Origin: Epichloe hybrida
Taxonomy: Eukaryota; Ascomycota; Sordariomycetes; Hypocreales; Clavicipitaceae
Assembly: GCA_019022495.1 (NCBI GenBank)
Contig: JAFEKR010000002.1
Location: 2,790,001 to 2,854,000 of the forward strand
Direction: 5' to 3'
Length of the DNA stretch: 64,000 bases
Positions 47,148 to 60,219 of this stretch are shown piece after piece. Position 1 is the stretch's first letter. Each line of letters opens with the position of its first letter. The position numbers and the translations under genes are program-made. Under the pieces are notes generated by a model that had not been told where the DNA came from, searched no databases, and saw only the letters and a list, made by a program, of their open reading frames with translations.

Positions 47148-48690
47148 AGCAGATCCGTCGGCCCCTCTGACGGATTCGCCTTACATCGTGCCAAACCTGC
47201 ACGTAACACCTCCTCTAGGATAGGGATTTTACCTTCTATAATTTTAGCTTACTTAGTTATAGAAAAGGTAATAACTAGGAGATAGTTTATCTCTATATTA
47301 TAAGTATTAAGGCACTTTAGCTAGAAAACTACCTTATTATACTAATTACTAAATATAGATTTAGCTTAGTTTAAACTTATTACTATAGTATTTCTTTTCT
47401 TTATAGACTAGTTTCTAGTATAAAGTTTCTTAATATAATTATAATAGTTATTTAGGACTTAGTTTAGTATTAGTTAGACTTAGACAAGGCTTAGCTTTAA
47501 CTTACTATAGTAGTACTTATATTACCCTTATTAATAATAGTTACTTAGGTTTTTATTAATTACTAATACTTAGTTTAATATCTAGTGAGTTTTACCTAGG
47601 ATTAGATTAGTATTAGATTAGACCTAGAATAAAGGGAAATATTACCCTATAACACTAGTAATTTTAAACCTAATAATTAAAGTAAGCATTAGTTACTACT
47701 CCTATATAAGTTAAAATTATCTCTAGGCTAGGACTAAACTAAAGTAGCCTATGCTAGAGATATTATAATACTAGTACTTAAGATACTTATTTAATTAAGT
47801 CTTATATAAAACACACTAACTCCCTTTTAGCTTACCTAATTACCTTAGATTAAAGCTAGAGTAGGTATAAAATAAAGGTAAAAGAGTTATACTTTTATCT
47901 CTTTCTTAAGGACTTACTTTAATTACTTCTTAGTTAAAGACTTTCTAAGGAACTAGTTAAAGGTTATAGTTTCCTAGGTAAATTAAGGCTAGAAATATAT
48001 TAAAATTAAGGGACTTATAGGTTTACCTAATATATTTATAATAATATATTATTCTTTATAATATACTATAGTAAATATTAGTAACTAACCTAAATTTAGC
48101 CTAGGATAGCTGTAAATAGTTTAGGGGAAAAAAGAGAAAAAAACCTATAGGAAGTTTAATATAAAAAGAGAAAAAGAGATTAAACCCCTATAGGGGGAAA
48201 GATCCCTCTTATACTTATTAGAAAAGGAAAAGGACTAAATCTAAATTAAGGCTTAAAAATAATATATAGTAAAGGTTATTTATAAATAACCCTAATATAA
48301 ATAAAACCTAGTATTAGGTAAAGCCTAGCTTAAAACCACTCTCTCTTAATAGTATATAAATAAAACTAAGTGCTTAAACTTTATAATACTTATAAACTAA
48401 AAATAGGTTAAAATTAGCTAAAAAGTAAGGCACTAGAAGAGTTAGTAAAAAAGTAAGAAAGAAGTAAATAATTAATTTAAACTAGAATTTATTATATATA
48501 AAATAAAGCAAAAAGGCCTAGAATAAGTATAATATAAGACTAGATTTACACTAAAAGAGGGTTTAGTTACTCTTATTTTAGTAAATCTTTCCTTTATCTT
48601 TCTTTTCTTATAGAAGAAAGCTAATATTAGCTAGTAATAAATACCTATAAATAACTACTTACTAAGTAATATAGGCCTATAGTAAAACTA
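47148..48690 (-). other. AT-rich relic with a possible LTR start and polypurine tract
   Basis: A small GC-rich island (about 47146-47215) holds the palindrome ATCCGTCGGCCCCTCTGACGGAT. On the minus strand the sequence reads AGAGGAGG then TGTTACGTGCAGG at 47213, the layout of a polypurine tract next to an LTR start. The rest (47220-48690) is stop-dense and unassigned. Confidence 0.35.
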
Positions 48691-48815
48691 GCGCTAATAT
48701 ATATATAAATATAAGGGGGTTTTTCTTCCTATTTAAGGGTTTTTCCCCTTTAATAAAGCAGTAGGAGTACTAGGAATAGCTATATATAGAGCTAACTAGT
48801 ATATATAATATATAT
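48691..48815 (+). mobile_element. LINE 3' fragment, RIP-mutated
   Basis: Contains AAGGGGGTTTTTCTTCC, GGGTTTTTCCCC and GGAGTACTAGGAATAGC in the order of the LINE 3' end. Boundaries are approximate and no clear duplication is visible because flanks are simple AT repeats. Confidence 0.65.
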
Positions 48816-49904
48816 ATATATAATTTATAAAATTTACCTTTTTTTAAGGATTTTACTATAACCAGGGTTATTTATAATATTATACCTTTTTAATCATACT
48901 ATTATATTTATTACTTTATTTTACTAATATAACTTTAAGAAAAACTAACTTATTATTTTATTTACTATTTCTATAATTTATTATTATTATTTTAATTAAA
49001 AATACCCTAAACTAATATAATATAATTAGTTAATAAATCTATATAAATAATAAGAAGTTAATAAAGTATATACTTAGTATTAATATATTATTAGTAATAT
49101 AATAAGGACTTTAAAAAAGGTTAAATTCTTTATTTACTATTTAAACTAATTTAATATTACTTTTAGCTTTATAATTCTAAATATTTTAGAATTTATATAT
49201 AGTAAGTTTATATATCTTATTACTATAATATATAAGAAGAAAATATAATAGACTAATATTTATAATCTATTAATAAATAAATAATTATGTTATTTTAATT
49301 ACCTTATATAGCTTAATTAAGCTAAAAAAAAGTTTAACTTATTTTTTAAAATAATACTAGGACTTACTTTTATATAATATACTATACATATTATAAAAGC
49401 TTTAATAACTCTAATAGTTTATTTTATTTAATTACTTTAGTTTATAGTTTTTTTTAAATAAGTCATAATTATAATTTATAGAAATATAAAATAATTCATA
49501 GAAATAGTAAATAATATAATAAGAAGGTTTTTCTTTAAGTCATATTAGTAAAATAAAGTATTAAGTTAAATAGTATTATTAAAAAGGTATAATATTATAT
49601 ATAACCTTACTTAGTTATAGTAAAATTATTAAAATAATATAATATTATAAATTCTATAACTAATTAAATAAAATAGGTAATAATAAAAGCTTTTATATAA
49701 CTAGCTTTCTTTTAATCCCTATAATACTAATAACTAATAAAAAGTCTAATACTACATTTATAGTATTTGTAGTTAGTGTAGTTTAGGGAAAAAAATTTGT
49801 ATTTTATTATATTATAGTTTTTTTCCGCTTATAGTTAGTGTAGTTTATAGTGTAATATATTTTATAGTATAGTTACTACACTACACTACACATTATAGTG
49901 CAAT

Positions 49905-50584
49905 CAGAGTATTGTTTGTAGTTAGTGTAGTGTAGTTTGTAGTTTTTCTATTTAATTTTGTATCTAGCTTATTATTAAAGATATTACTTTAAAAATACGT
50001 AATCGTATAGATATAAATCCTAATAAATAAAAAAATATTAAAAAGTGGGTCTAAAAGTGGGTCGTTTAGCCGTAAATTACAAACACTACATTTGTAGTGT
50101 ATTTGTATGTTAGGAGCGTAGAGGTCAAAGATAGGATGTTTATTAAAGCGAGTCTTTAGAGAACCTTTAGGCTATGCGGATAATAAAGAGGCTAGCTAGC
50201 TATAAGATAGCCACGTGCTTATAAAGCAAGGTATTTATTAAAGATAGCGCATATTATTAGTGCTAGGTTAGAGATTAAAACCTTCACGCACTCGCCCTTA
50301 GCTAGCATCTATCTAGCAGTGACTGCGATAGTCTTAGCTATTACTTCGTTCTTAACCTTTCGGTGCAAGCCGTGACATTGTAGTGCTAAAATGTATTGAA
50401 ATGTAGTTTTTTAATTTATAGGCGAAGGACTCACTTTTAGACCCCCTTTTTAATACAACTACATTGTAGTTTTTTAGCTATCTAAAAAAACAAGTTTTAT
50501 ATTTATATATATTTTCTACGATTAGATATATATTATTTGTTAAATGAAAAATACACTACAAATCAATTGTAGTGCAATACTCTG
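49905..50584. mobile_element. Short hAT-like MITE nested in the terminal repeat of P4
   Basis: Starts CAGAGTATTG and ends CAATACTCTG, a perfect 10-bp terminal inverted repeat, with exact 8-bp duplication AGTGCAAT (49897-49904 and 50585-50592). It is 680 bp including a 270-bp solo LTR and that LTR's own duplication, about 405 bp without. Less mutated than the longer copies. An internal inverted pair AAAAGTGGGTC / GACCCCCTTTTT-like supports a foldback structure. Confidence 0.92.
50108..50377 (+). repeat. Solo LTR, 270 bp, with 5-bp duplication
   Basis: TGTTAGGAGCGTAGAGG...CAAGCCGTGACA, flanked by exact TTGTA copies (50103-50107 and 50378-50382). Best-preserved member of the family at 6090 and 41533. 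Inserted in the nested MITE, so it is the youngest layer here. Confidence 0.92.
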
Positions 50585-50598
50585 AGTGCAATACTCTG

Positions 50599-52711
50599 CC
50601 TAAGAGTAATATAAGAGAAAGAATTACTTAATTTACTAGAGTAATATTAAATAATAACTTAATCTTAATAAATAAGAGTTATGCTTTATTAAATAAGGGT
50701 AATACTATAAGTAAAGATATACTATATATTACTAAAACTATACTTATAATAAGACCCTTTATTCCTTATAGTAAGCTATAGTAAGACTAAAGTAAATTAC
50801 TTAGCTAGAAAAACTTTAAAAACTATAAAAGTAAAAATAAAAGCTTATTAACTTTATTAGAAATAACTTAAGGAAAGTATAAGGGAAAAATAAGTAAAAA
50901 GCTAGTACTTTCTTAAGTAATAGTAGCTAAGAGATTAAAGTTAAGAATATTACTAAGCTTTAATACCTTATAAACTTATAAAAGTATAAGATATAAATAA
51001 ATAACTTAAACTATAGCTTTAATAAAGTAAAGAAAAAATACTAATATAATTACTAAAAGATTCCCTTTATACTTAACTATATATATACTAACTATAAGGT
51101 AAGATAAAATAAATACCTTAATAAATAATAAGCTAATAGCTAGGATAACTTTAAGAATAACTAGGATAAATTCTAGACTTAAATACTTATATTACTTAAG
51201 GACTTTATAAACTATAATACTTTAATAACTATATAGCTTAAGAATATCAAGAAATATAAGGGCTAAAGCTTTATTAAATTTAGTATTTTCCTAGATTTAC
51301 TAGAGATATACTTAGAAAAAGCCTTAGAAAAGTCTTATATTTTTAGATTCTTTATAAAATTACTTTCTAAGCTATAAGGCTATATTAACTTATATATCTT
51401 TATTACTAAGAAAATATAAAAGAAAGTTATATAACTTACCTAGTAATTTTAAGAGGCTATACTAAAGAGTAAGTAAAAGCCTAAGTATTTAGGAAATAAA
51501 AAACTATATAAGAATCCTTAATATTATAAGAATAACTCCCCTTAAGGTTATAAGCTTTATAGGGATTAAAGAAATAAAGACTAAAAAAAGGGCTTAGTTA
51601 TATACTTAAATAATAGTAAAGTTAGGGGTAAGAGATAATATTATAATTATAATAGTTTAAATTACTTTATAAATAAGTATAATAAGCTAAGAAAAAAGCC
51701 TTAAGATAGTAAAGAAAACTTCTTAAAGTAAAAGTAAAAGCCCTTATCTTTATCTTAAATACTAAGGTACTAATTAGGTATTTATTTTATATACTAGCTA
51801 CTATTTATAAGTATAAAGATATTAAAATAGTAATAAATTTAAATAGCTATACTAAGCTTAACCTTATTAGTATTAAATTTATAAAAAACTATAAGCTTAA
51901 TTAAGCTAAGGCTATAGTATTTATTCTCTAAGTCATAAGGGCTTTTATAATTCTTTAATATAGTATTTATAAGGTATTTATTATAATTAAAGACTTAAAA
52001 AAGAAAGAAAAAAACCTTAAGTTACTATATATAGCTATAAATAAAGACTTAAAAGTAAGAGAAAGTCTTATCTTAATTAAAATATATATACTTACTAAGG
52101 AATATATATATTTTTATTTATACTTATAAAAGTAATAGTTTAAGAAAAAAATAGCCTTTTTACTTATAACTTCTTATAAGTTTATAAAGATAATATATAA
52201 TAAGGCTATTATATATACTATTATAAGAGTTATAAAAGATAAGTCCCTCTCCTAAGCACGAGGTAAAACTGCTTAGTATTTTACAGCCTAATACCCTATT
52301 CTTTTATCTTCTTTTTATTTACCTTATAAATCTTATTATTTATATTACCTTTACTTTTTAGTATTTTTTCCCTTATAGTATAAATACTATTAATTATCTT
52401 TAGGTTAGATTTATCTTTACTTTATTTCCCTTTACTTTTCTTTTTTTTACTATATTATTTAATATTTTAGATAAAGTAATATTCTTTTTATTACCCTTAG
52501 CTATACTATTATCTAATTAGTTAGGGGTTAATTAGTTAATTAGTAATGTAAAACTTACCTAGTGATTTAGGTGTAGTGTGTCTATTAGGTTTAAATTAAA
52601 TTAGAGATAAGTAAGGGTAGGTTATGTTTAGTAAGAGAGTTTGAGTTTACCTTAGAGCTTTAAAGCATAAGTGGTAAGCTATAAGATAAAAGAGATGTAA
52701 AGAGATAGAAT
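50599..52711 (+). pseudogene. Ty3/gypsy-like gag and protease relic
   Basis: Plus-strand reading with stops at Gln/Trp codons. Near 51830-51960 it resembles a retroviral-type protease start (INLNSYTKLNLISIKFIKNYKL, in place of D-S/T-G...N.IS..F), preceded by a gag-like stretch (FNFLYKL region near 51340-51420). After 52270 it is pyrimidine-rich and unassigned up to the copia LTR fragment. Confidence 0.5.
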
Positions 52712-52865
52712 TGTTAAAAATAAGACCTATTTTTAGCCCTTTCTAGTTAAAGGACCTTTTTATTACTAGCTTGCATTACAAGCCTAATAGCTACACTATA
52801 GCTGTTAACAGTCACTTGCGTGACTGTTAATGGCCACGTTATAGCTATTAATAGTTATAACTAAC
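52712..52865 (+). repeat. Copia-I LTR fragment
   Basis: TGTTAAAAATAAGACC...TTATAACTAAC matches the first about 155 bp of the copia-I LTR. It is cut at 52865 by the hAT-like element P5. The rest of the LTR would lie beyond P5, outside the window. Confidence 0.85.
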
Positions 52866-53595
52866 CAGAGTATTGTTTGTAGTGTAGTTAGTGTAGTTTT
52901 TAGGAAAAATTTGTATTTATAGTGTAGTTTTTTTTTCTTATAGTTAGTGTAGTGTAGTTTTTTTTTTTTTATAGTGTAATATATTGTAGTTTTTTTTTTT
53001 ATAGTGTAGTGTATTATAGTTTTTTTTTACTTATATTGTAGTGTAGTTAGTGTAATTACTAACTACACTAACTACAAAAACTACAATGTAGTGTTAGTAA
53101 AAAAAAAGTGGGCCTTTTTATTATATAATGTTATTATAAGGATTAAAAGAAAGCTAGTTATATAGAAGCTTTTATTATTACCTATTTTACTTAATTAGTT
53201 ATAGAATTTATAATATTTACTTTTTTTTAAGAATTTTACTATAACTAGGGTTATTTATAATATTATACATTTTTAATAATACTATTATACTTATTACTTT
53301 ATTTTACTAATATAACTTTAAGAAAAACCTTCTAATTATTTTATTTACTATTATTATTAATTATTTTATATTTTTATTATTAATTTAATTAAAAAATACC
53401 CTAAACTAATATAATTAAATTAAATTAGAAATCTAAATAAATATATAAAAGTTAATAGAATATATACTTAGTACTTTAATATTATTATTAATATAATAAG
53501 AACTTAAAAAAAGCTTAAACTATTTATTTACTATTTAAACTAATTAAATATTACTTTAAGCTTTATAATTCTAAAGCTTTAAGAAGTTATATATA

Positions 53596-56500
53596 TATTC
53601 TTTACACTAGCTAGCTAACTATGTAGCTATTCCTAGTACTCTATTTGCTTAGTTAAGAGGGAAAACCCTTTACTAGGAAGAAAAACCCCCTTATATCTAT
53701 TAATAAGCTAGCGCTAACCCTTTTCTAGGTTTGCACTGCATTAGGTGTGATTAATTATAGGTATTTAGTGCTAGCTTATGCTAGCCTTATCCTAAAGAAA
53801 ATAAAAAAGAAAGGAAAAAGTATAGTAATAGTCTTAAATAGCTCCCTTTAGTGCTAGTTTAGTCTTACTTTAACCTAGCTTTATATCTCTTGCTTTACCC
53901 TAGGGCGTAGTAAATTTAGATTTATAATAATAATTTACTTTTTATTTACTTTACTTCTAACTCTTCTAGTGCCTTACTTTTTAGCTAAATCTAACCTAGT
54001 ACTAGTCTAAATATCTTATAAAGTCTAAGTATATAGTTTTATTTAATTATAGTAAGAGGTAAGTAATTTAAGCCTAGTAACTAGGTAGTTTTGCTCCTAG
54101 ATTAGTTATACACTATCTATGCGTTTGCTTATCTTATACTTTATTTTCTAGCTAATATTATAGTTAGTCCCCCCCCCTCTCTCTCTTAAGTATAAAAGAG
54201 AGCTTCTTCTCCCTTAAGGTTTTAATCTTTTTTCTCTTTTTATAATAAATTTCCTATAGGTTCTTTTCCTTCCTATTCCTTTTAGAAGCTATTTAAGGCT
54301 TCTCTAGTCTAGTGCTAGTTTAAATACTAATATTTTACATAGAAAAACACACTATAATATTACTAAGCTCTATAAGTACCTTATTTTTAGTGCTATTCTA
54401 GCTCTAATTTGCCTAGGAACTTATAACCTTAGATAAGTATTTAAGGAAGTCCTTAACCTAGAAGTAATTAGATTAGGTAAAGGCAAAAGGCCTAGAAGTA
54501 AGTCCCCTTTACCTTTATTTTACCTTATTTCTAAGTCTAACCTAGGGTAGCTAGGTAAGCTATAAGAGATCTAGTGTGTGTCCTATAAGATATAATCTAT
54601 TAAAAATAAGGGCTATTAGTGCTATAATATTATTAGTAAGTTAGTTTATTTCTAGTCTAGGGGTAAGGCTAATTTACATATAAAGGAGTAATGTCTAATG
54701 CCTATTTTAATTATTAGGTTTATAATTATATATATATTAAGGTAATGTTAACTCCTATGCCTATTCTAAGCTTACTCTAGTGCTAATTTACTTATAGCTA
54801 AACATTACTAGCTTATAAGGGGAATATTAGTAATTAGTTAAGACTTAGGCTAGTATAGTTACTAGAAGTAATATAAGTGGTTTTACTTTAGCTTAGTAAT
54901 AGCTCTATTCTATAGCTAACTTTAATTATCTAGGCCCTAGAGAACTATATAGCTTAGGTTAAGAAACTCTATGCTAAAAACCACGCTAAGAAGAAATAAG
55001 GCACTATTATAGTAAGCCTAGACCTAGCTAGGTCTAGGTCTATAGAGAAATAATATAATAAGGTTATCTTTTAGCTCTAGTAGCTTAACGCCTAAGCAGC
55101 AGAGATAAACTAGCTCCTAGCTACTAGCCTATTAGCTAAGGGTAAGAGTAAGGTAATAGAGGATATAATCCCTATTTCTAAGGAAAAATAGGGCTAATTC
55201 TAGGTTAGTAAAGGGGTAGTAATAGGCTAGTGTAAAATAATACCTATAGCTTTTTAACTTAAAATTAATCTAATAACTATTCTAGACCTATAGTCTTCCT
55301 ATTATAGTGTAATTTTACCTTATATTTAGCCTACCTCTATAGCTATACTATTTTACCTAGTGTCTCTCTTTAGTTATTTATAGTGTCTATTTATTAGTTA
55401 GTTTAGTTACCTCTAGGGTAGCCTAGATTCTCCCCTAGTTTACGTTAACTAAAGGCTAGGTCTTACGCTAATATGTAGTATTAAAGTCTTCTTATACTAA
55501 GGAATCACTTTATAATATATCTTGCCTTTAGGGGATTATCTAGGGCTAGCCTTACCTCCTATGTGTCTTTAGGCTATCTTATTTAGGGGTGTCTATAGTT
55601 ATAGTTAGTATAGTTAATAATTATATAGTACTAGTCTTTAACTATATAACTATAGCTATATAGGGGCAAAGCCACCTTAGGAACGCGCCTTTAAAAGAGA
55701 AACTTATTAAGGCTAATCTTTCCTATATATAATTATACTATTATAAAGGAGATATACTTATTAAGCCTAGTGTAAAATTTCTAGATTTCCTTTAGGTTAT
55801 AAGTAAGTAAGTAGTCCTCTATTAGCTCTCTCCTACGCTTATATTATCTTTATTACCTATTAGAATACTAGTTTTCCTATCTTTTCTTTTACTCCTTATA
55901 TAGTTATATATCTAGTTTATTATTAGCAAGTAAAGGTCTTTTTCTATATTATAGTACTATTTACACTAAGTTAGCTATAGCCTATATCTTATTTATTATT
56001 TTACTAAGTATAATTCTTTCCTTAAACTTCTACTTTATCTTATTTAAGTAAAGGTTTAAGGGGGGGATATAGGTTTTAACTTCTAGCTAAGTAATTAGTA
56101 TAGCCTTAAATACTCTAGCTATAGTCTAGAGATAGGTTAATTAGTTTACTATAAAACTTCTAACTATTCCTTATAGTTTTCCTCCTTTCTTAGTTAGGGT
56201 ATAGTAAGCACTTGCCCTATAGGTAAGAATAGGCTAGACTACCTATATGTATATAAGCTAGGTGTCTCTAAAGCTAATGCCCTATACTAACGCTACTAAT
56301 ATAAAGAGTGTAAGCTACTACTAGGCTAGTTTTCCCTTAAGGATATTCTTATAGGCACGTTAGTTAAGTTTTCTATTTACTTATACCCTAAGAAATTAGT
56401 ATACCTCTATTAGCACTATTTTCTTTATACTAAGCTAGATCTTAGCTTATAGGGGCCTATAGGCCTTACTAAAGTATATAAGTTTAGTTTTTACTAGGTT

Positions 56501-59500
56501 AAACTTTACTTTTATCTCTTTTACTTATTTCTTATAAATCTTCTAAGTAGCCTTAAGTTTTCTCTAGGTTTACGCTATATTTTTACTAAATACTATAATA
56601 TTTATATTATTAGTAAATCTAATTACTACTATACCTAGGATAGCTTAGAGGTATATATAAAGTTTTATAAAGTAAAGGAAGAAGAGAATTAGTAAAAGGG
56701 AAGATCCTTATAAGGTACTAGCCTTAATCTTAAAGAGTCTAGAAAGTCCTTTATTAAAGCTAAGCTAGCTTATTTTATTTACTAGGAAGCTTTATATTAT
56801 AGCTATTAGCTAGTAAGGGATTTCTATTAGGATTAGTAAGTAAATTAAGTATAGGTAGCTAACTCTATTAAAAGTAAATAAGATATTTATCTAGGTAAGT
56901 AAGGTGATTTTACCCTTACTCTAGGCCTCTCTTATGCACTTTACTAAGACCTTAATTATAGTCTTTGTTAACCTATTTATCCTATTCCTTATCTATAGCT
57001 TTAGGAGAAGTCCTTTTACCTTAGTAAAGGCTATAAGTTACTTTATAATTACTACTTCTATGATTTTTCCTATAATATTTAGTAAGGAGATAGGCCTCTA
57101 AGTATTAGCCTTCCTTATCTCTTTTATTATCTTACTTAGTTTCCTAATTACTATTACTCTAGTAGTCTAGAATTAGGCTAGGAAATACCTTACTTTAAGG
57201 ATAGTATTTAGGAGCTAGACTATAGCTTCTTTTACTAGCTTATTATAGGCCTTAATAAGGCTTACTAGAAGCTTATTATTACCTAGTGCTTTTTAGCTAG
57301 CTATATTTAATATAATGTCTAATATCTCTTCTAGTCTAAACTAGTTATTATCTAGGAATAGTGCGTTATCTAGCTCTAGGAAGGTAAGGTCTAGGATTTA
57401 GGAGAGGTTTACTATAGGCTTAGGGAAGAACCTTAGTGCTAGCATACTTGCTTTATCCTTATATATAGTAGCTAGGTTTAGGTTATTTTTAGTCCTTTTT
57501 AGCTCTAGTAGCCTAGGTAATTCTAGGGGGGCCTAGCTTTAAAGCTAGGCTTATCTCTTTAGTCTTTACACTCCCCTATCCTTTCTCTATATATTAGCCT
57601 TTTATAGGGTGTCTCTTTATGCGTTTTTTCTCTTAGTTCTAATAACCTATTCTTAGTCCTTATTTACCTTAGTATAGGCTTACTAGTTTACTTCTATTCT
57701 CTATTATCTTTATTATCTCTTTACCTATCTAGCTCTAGTAACTACCTCTTTAGCTATCCTTAACTACTATACCTCTAGGCTAGGGAGCCCCTAGGGCTTT
57801 TATAGGGCTACCTTATCCGCTATTTATTAAAGGTTTATAATAAGCTAGGTAGCGTACGTATCTATCCCTTCTTTGTCTTATAAATCTAGGGCGTTTTTAG
57901 GTTAAAAGTGTACTACTACCTTTGCCTTTATGTATAGTTTATCTATTATATTCCACATGTGTCTAAGGGCCTATAGGATATTATCTTATAGGCTAGTAAA
58001 GATACTAATTAGCTATAGGATATAGTTAGATTTAGTAAGGTCTTTTACTTCTTTATAGTAAACTTAGATATCTAGGGTTACTTACGCTACGTCTATAGTA
58101 CTATCCCTATTATCCTTATGTTATCTAGTTAGTTCCCCTTAGGGTGTCACTAGTCTAAGCCTCCACTAGCTTATAAGTTCTAGTAGCTTATTCGCTTTAT
58201 TAGTAGTTTTATCTAGCTTATCCTAAAGGGGATGCTTTTATTTAAAATCTCCTATAAATACGCTTTAGTTATGTGGTATCTTTATATTAATGTCTTATAT
58301 AGGGGTATTCTAGTTATTACTATAACCTTCTAAATAAAGGGAATAGATATTAATCCTATGAATTTCCACTAGTAACTAGTTAGGCCCTCCCTAAGCTAAC
58401 TATAACCCTATATTATATTTCTTATTAATATATATAGCATTATGCCTATTATAGTGTGCGAGTTAAAACTAGGCAAGGCCTAGTGTAAGGGGCTATAGAT
58501 ATTTTATGTGTTCTTACTCTTAGATTACTATTATATCTATATTAGTTTAGTAATAGAGTGTAATATATATTAGGCTATCTTTCTTATTTATATTCTAGAA
58601 GAGAACTTATAATATTACTATATTAATTAGGGGGGTAGTAGTAGGTCTTAGCTATCCTATACTAGTTTTATTCTAGCCCTAAGTTATTTTATATAGTGCC
58701 TAATGCTCCTAGCTCTTAGCTATTTAGCGCTTTACTTTGTGTTTATAAGTTAACCTCTTTTTCTTCCTATTATTACTATAGGTATTATAGCTATACTAGC
58801 TCTCTCTTAGGCTAGAGCTAGGTTCTTACTAAGGGAGCTAGAGGTAAAGCAAGATAGTTATTTTAGGTAACTAGCCTTTACTATATTTTACTTCTCTTTT
58901 AGTACTAGGTAGTCTCTAGACTAGGCTAGGTATAGTCTAGAGTATAGGATATAGTTTTCCTTAAGTTATTTATTTATTATTAAGTATAATACCTTACTAT
59001 CTTTATACTAGCTAGCTTTACACTTACTATACCTTAGTGCTACCTTATAAAACTTAGTAATATATTCTATTTAGAAGTAATTATAGCACTATCTAGGTTA
59101 TAAGGTCTTATTATATAGTTTAGTTTAAAATAGCTTTGCTTTAAAGACTATTTTATCTTAGTATATTTTATTAGTATCTTTAACTTTAGCTAGTCTAAGA
59201 ATTAGGGTAGTTTACTAGGCATTCTTACTCTAGGGGTGTCTTATAGTTACCTTAATTATATTTACTTTATTTACTTTTCTAATTTCTATTACTAGGTTCT
59301 TAATAGATATATACTTTATTAGGAAACCCTTAATAATAACGCTAAGTATATAGTAGTAAATAGCTACCTTTAGGCTAAACACTTTAGTAATTTATTTTTA
59401 GTTTTCTTTATACTACGCTATATTTCCTTTAAAGGTAATAATTATATCCTTACTAAGGAGTCTTCTAGCTACTATTACTAAGGCTTGCCTAATAGCTTTA

Positions 59501-60176
59501 TTTATAGCTATAACTATATCTTCTATGCCCCTAGACTAGAGTAATTCTTATATAGTGTTTCCTTTTATAAGTACTTCTCTATATTATCTTCTAGGGACCT
59601 AGAGAGAGAGGGGGTTAGTATTTAGTTATTTTAGGGTAAGCCTAGCTATAATACTAGCCTAGGTTAAGAAGTTATTATCTTTAGCTTCCTCCCTAATAGC
59701 CTCCTTAAGGGCTATTTTTAATGCTTCTTTAGTAGTATAAATATTACTATTATTAGTGTTTATAGTTCTTATTTTAGCTTAAGTGTAGTTCACTGCCTAG
59801 TTAGCTATAGTAAGTGTAATACATTATACTTAGGTAACTTTATTACTTAGGATAAGGCTAGTAATCTTATTATAATATTTTATGTCTTTAAGGTATATAA
59901 ATTAGTTTTAGTTTACTATTAGGTTATCTTTGCTCCTTTAGATATTAAACTATCCTATTCCTATGTTTAAGTAATAGCTACTCTAAGCTAGCCCCCCTAA
60001 GCCTATGTTAATTACTATTAGTGTTTTATTTACACTCCTACTACTAGCTTTATTATAGTGTGATATTATAGGGGGGGAGAAACAAAGGTAAGGATTTCGA
60101 ATATTAATGTGATTTATATTTTAGAGGCAATTCCAAACCTTAGGGTCGGTGCGGAAAAGTATGCAAAGGTTAACTT
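53596..60176 (-). mobile_element. Full-length Tad1-like LINE, 6.6 kb
   Basis: Flanked by exact 14-bp duplications AGAAGTTATATATA (53582-53595 and 60177-60190), the mark of target-primed reverse transcription. The 3' end is at the left (minus strand ends ...GTAAAGAATATATATAT). The 5' end at the right (about 60060-60176) is GC-richer with a C-run on the minus strand. It has one coding relic, described separately. Five copies or fragments of the same 3' end occur in the window. Confidence 0.92.
55400..59990 (-). pseudogene. LINE ORF2 (reverse transcriptase) relic and upstream coding region
   Basis: The minus strand gives a non-LTR reverse transcriptase with RIP stops: ALGNNKLL near 57280; RPISLLNIIGKI near 57080; INILFTFNRVS (from a LDI.GAFDRV-type motif) near 56860; RFTNNINIIVFSKN near 56610, a mutated FADD box. 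A C-terminal Cys/His knuckle-like region follows near 55600-55690 (RRVPKVALPL...), as in Tad1-clade elements. Endonuclease and ORF1 should lie at 57.5-60 kb but I could not delimit them. About 1.8 kb of 3' UTR follows to 53596. Confidence 0.75.
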
Positions 60177-60219
60177 AGAAGTTATATATAGTAACTTTAT
60201 ATATCTTATTATAATAATA

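Larger units (their letters stand above)
48826..50598. mobile_element. hAT-like inverted-repeat element (copy P4), left end missing, invaded by a shorter relative
   Basis: The left part begins inside the arm (TTTACCTTTTTTTAAGGATTTTAC). The right arm ends with CACTACACTACACATTATAGTGCAAT at 49904, and its last 6 bases ACTCTG are at 50593-50598, displaced by the nested insertion 49905-50584 plus its 8-bp duplication. Confidence 0.75.
52866..60219. mobile_element. hAT-like inverted-repeat element (copy P5), split by two LINEs
   Basis: Starts CAGAGTATTGTTTGTAGTG (unmutated terminus), then T-runs and TAGTGTAG repeats, then the arm shared with P1. The arm runs to 53595, continues at 60177-60219 after the first LINE, and is broken again by the second LINE. 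The remainder is outside the window. Confidence 0.75.
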
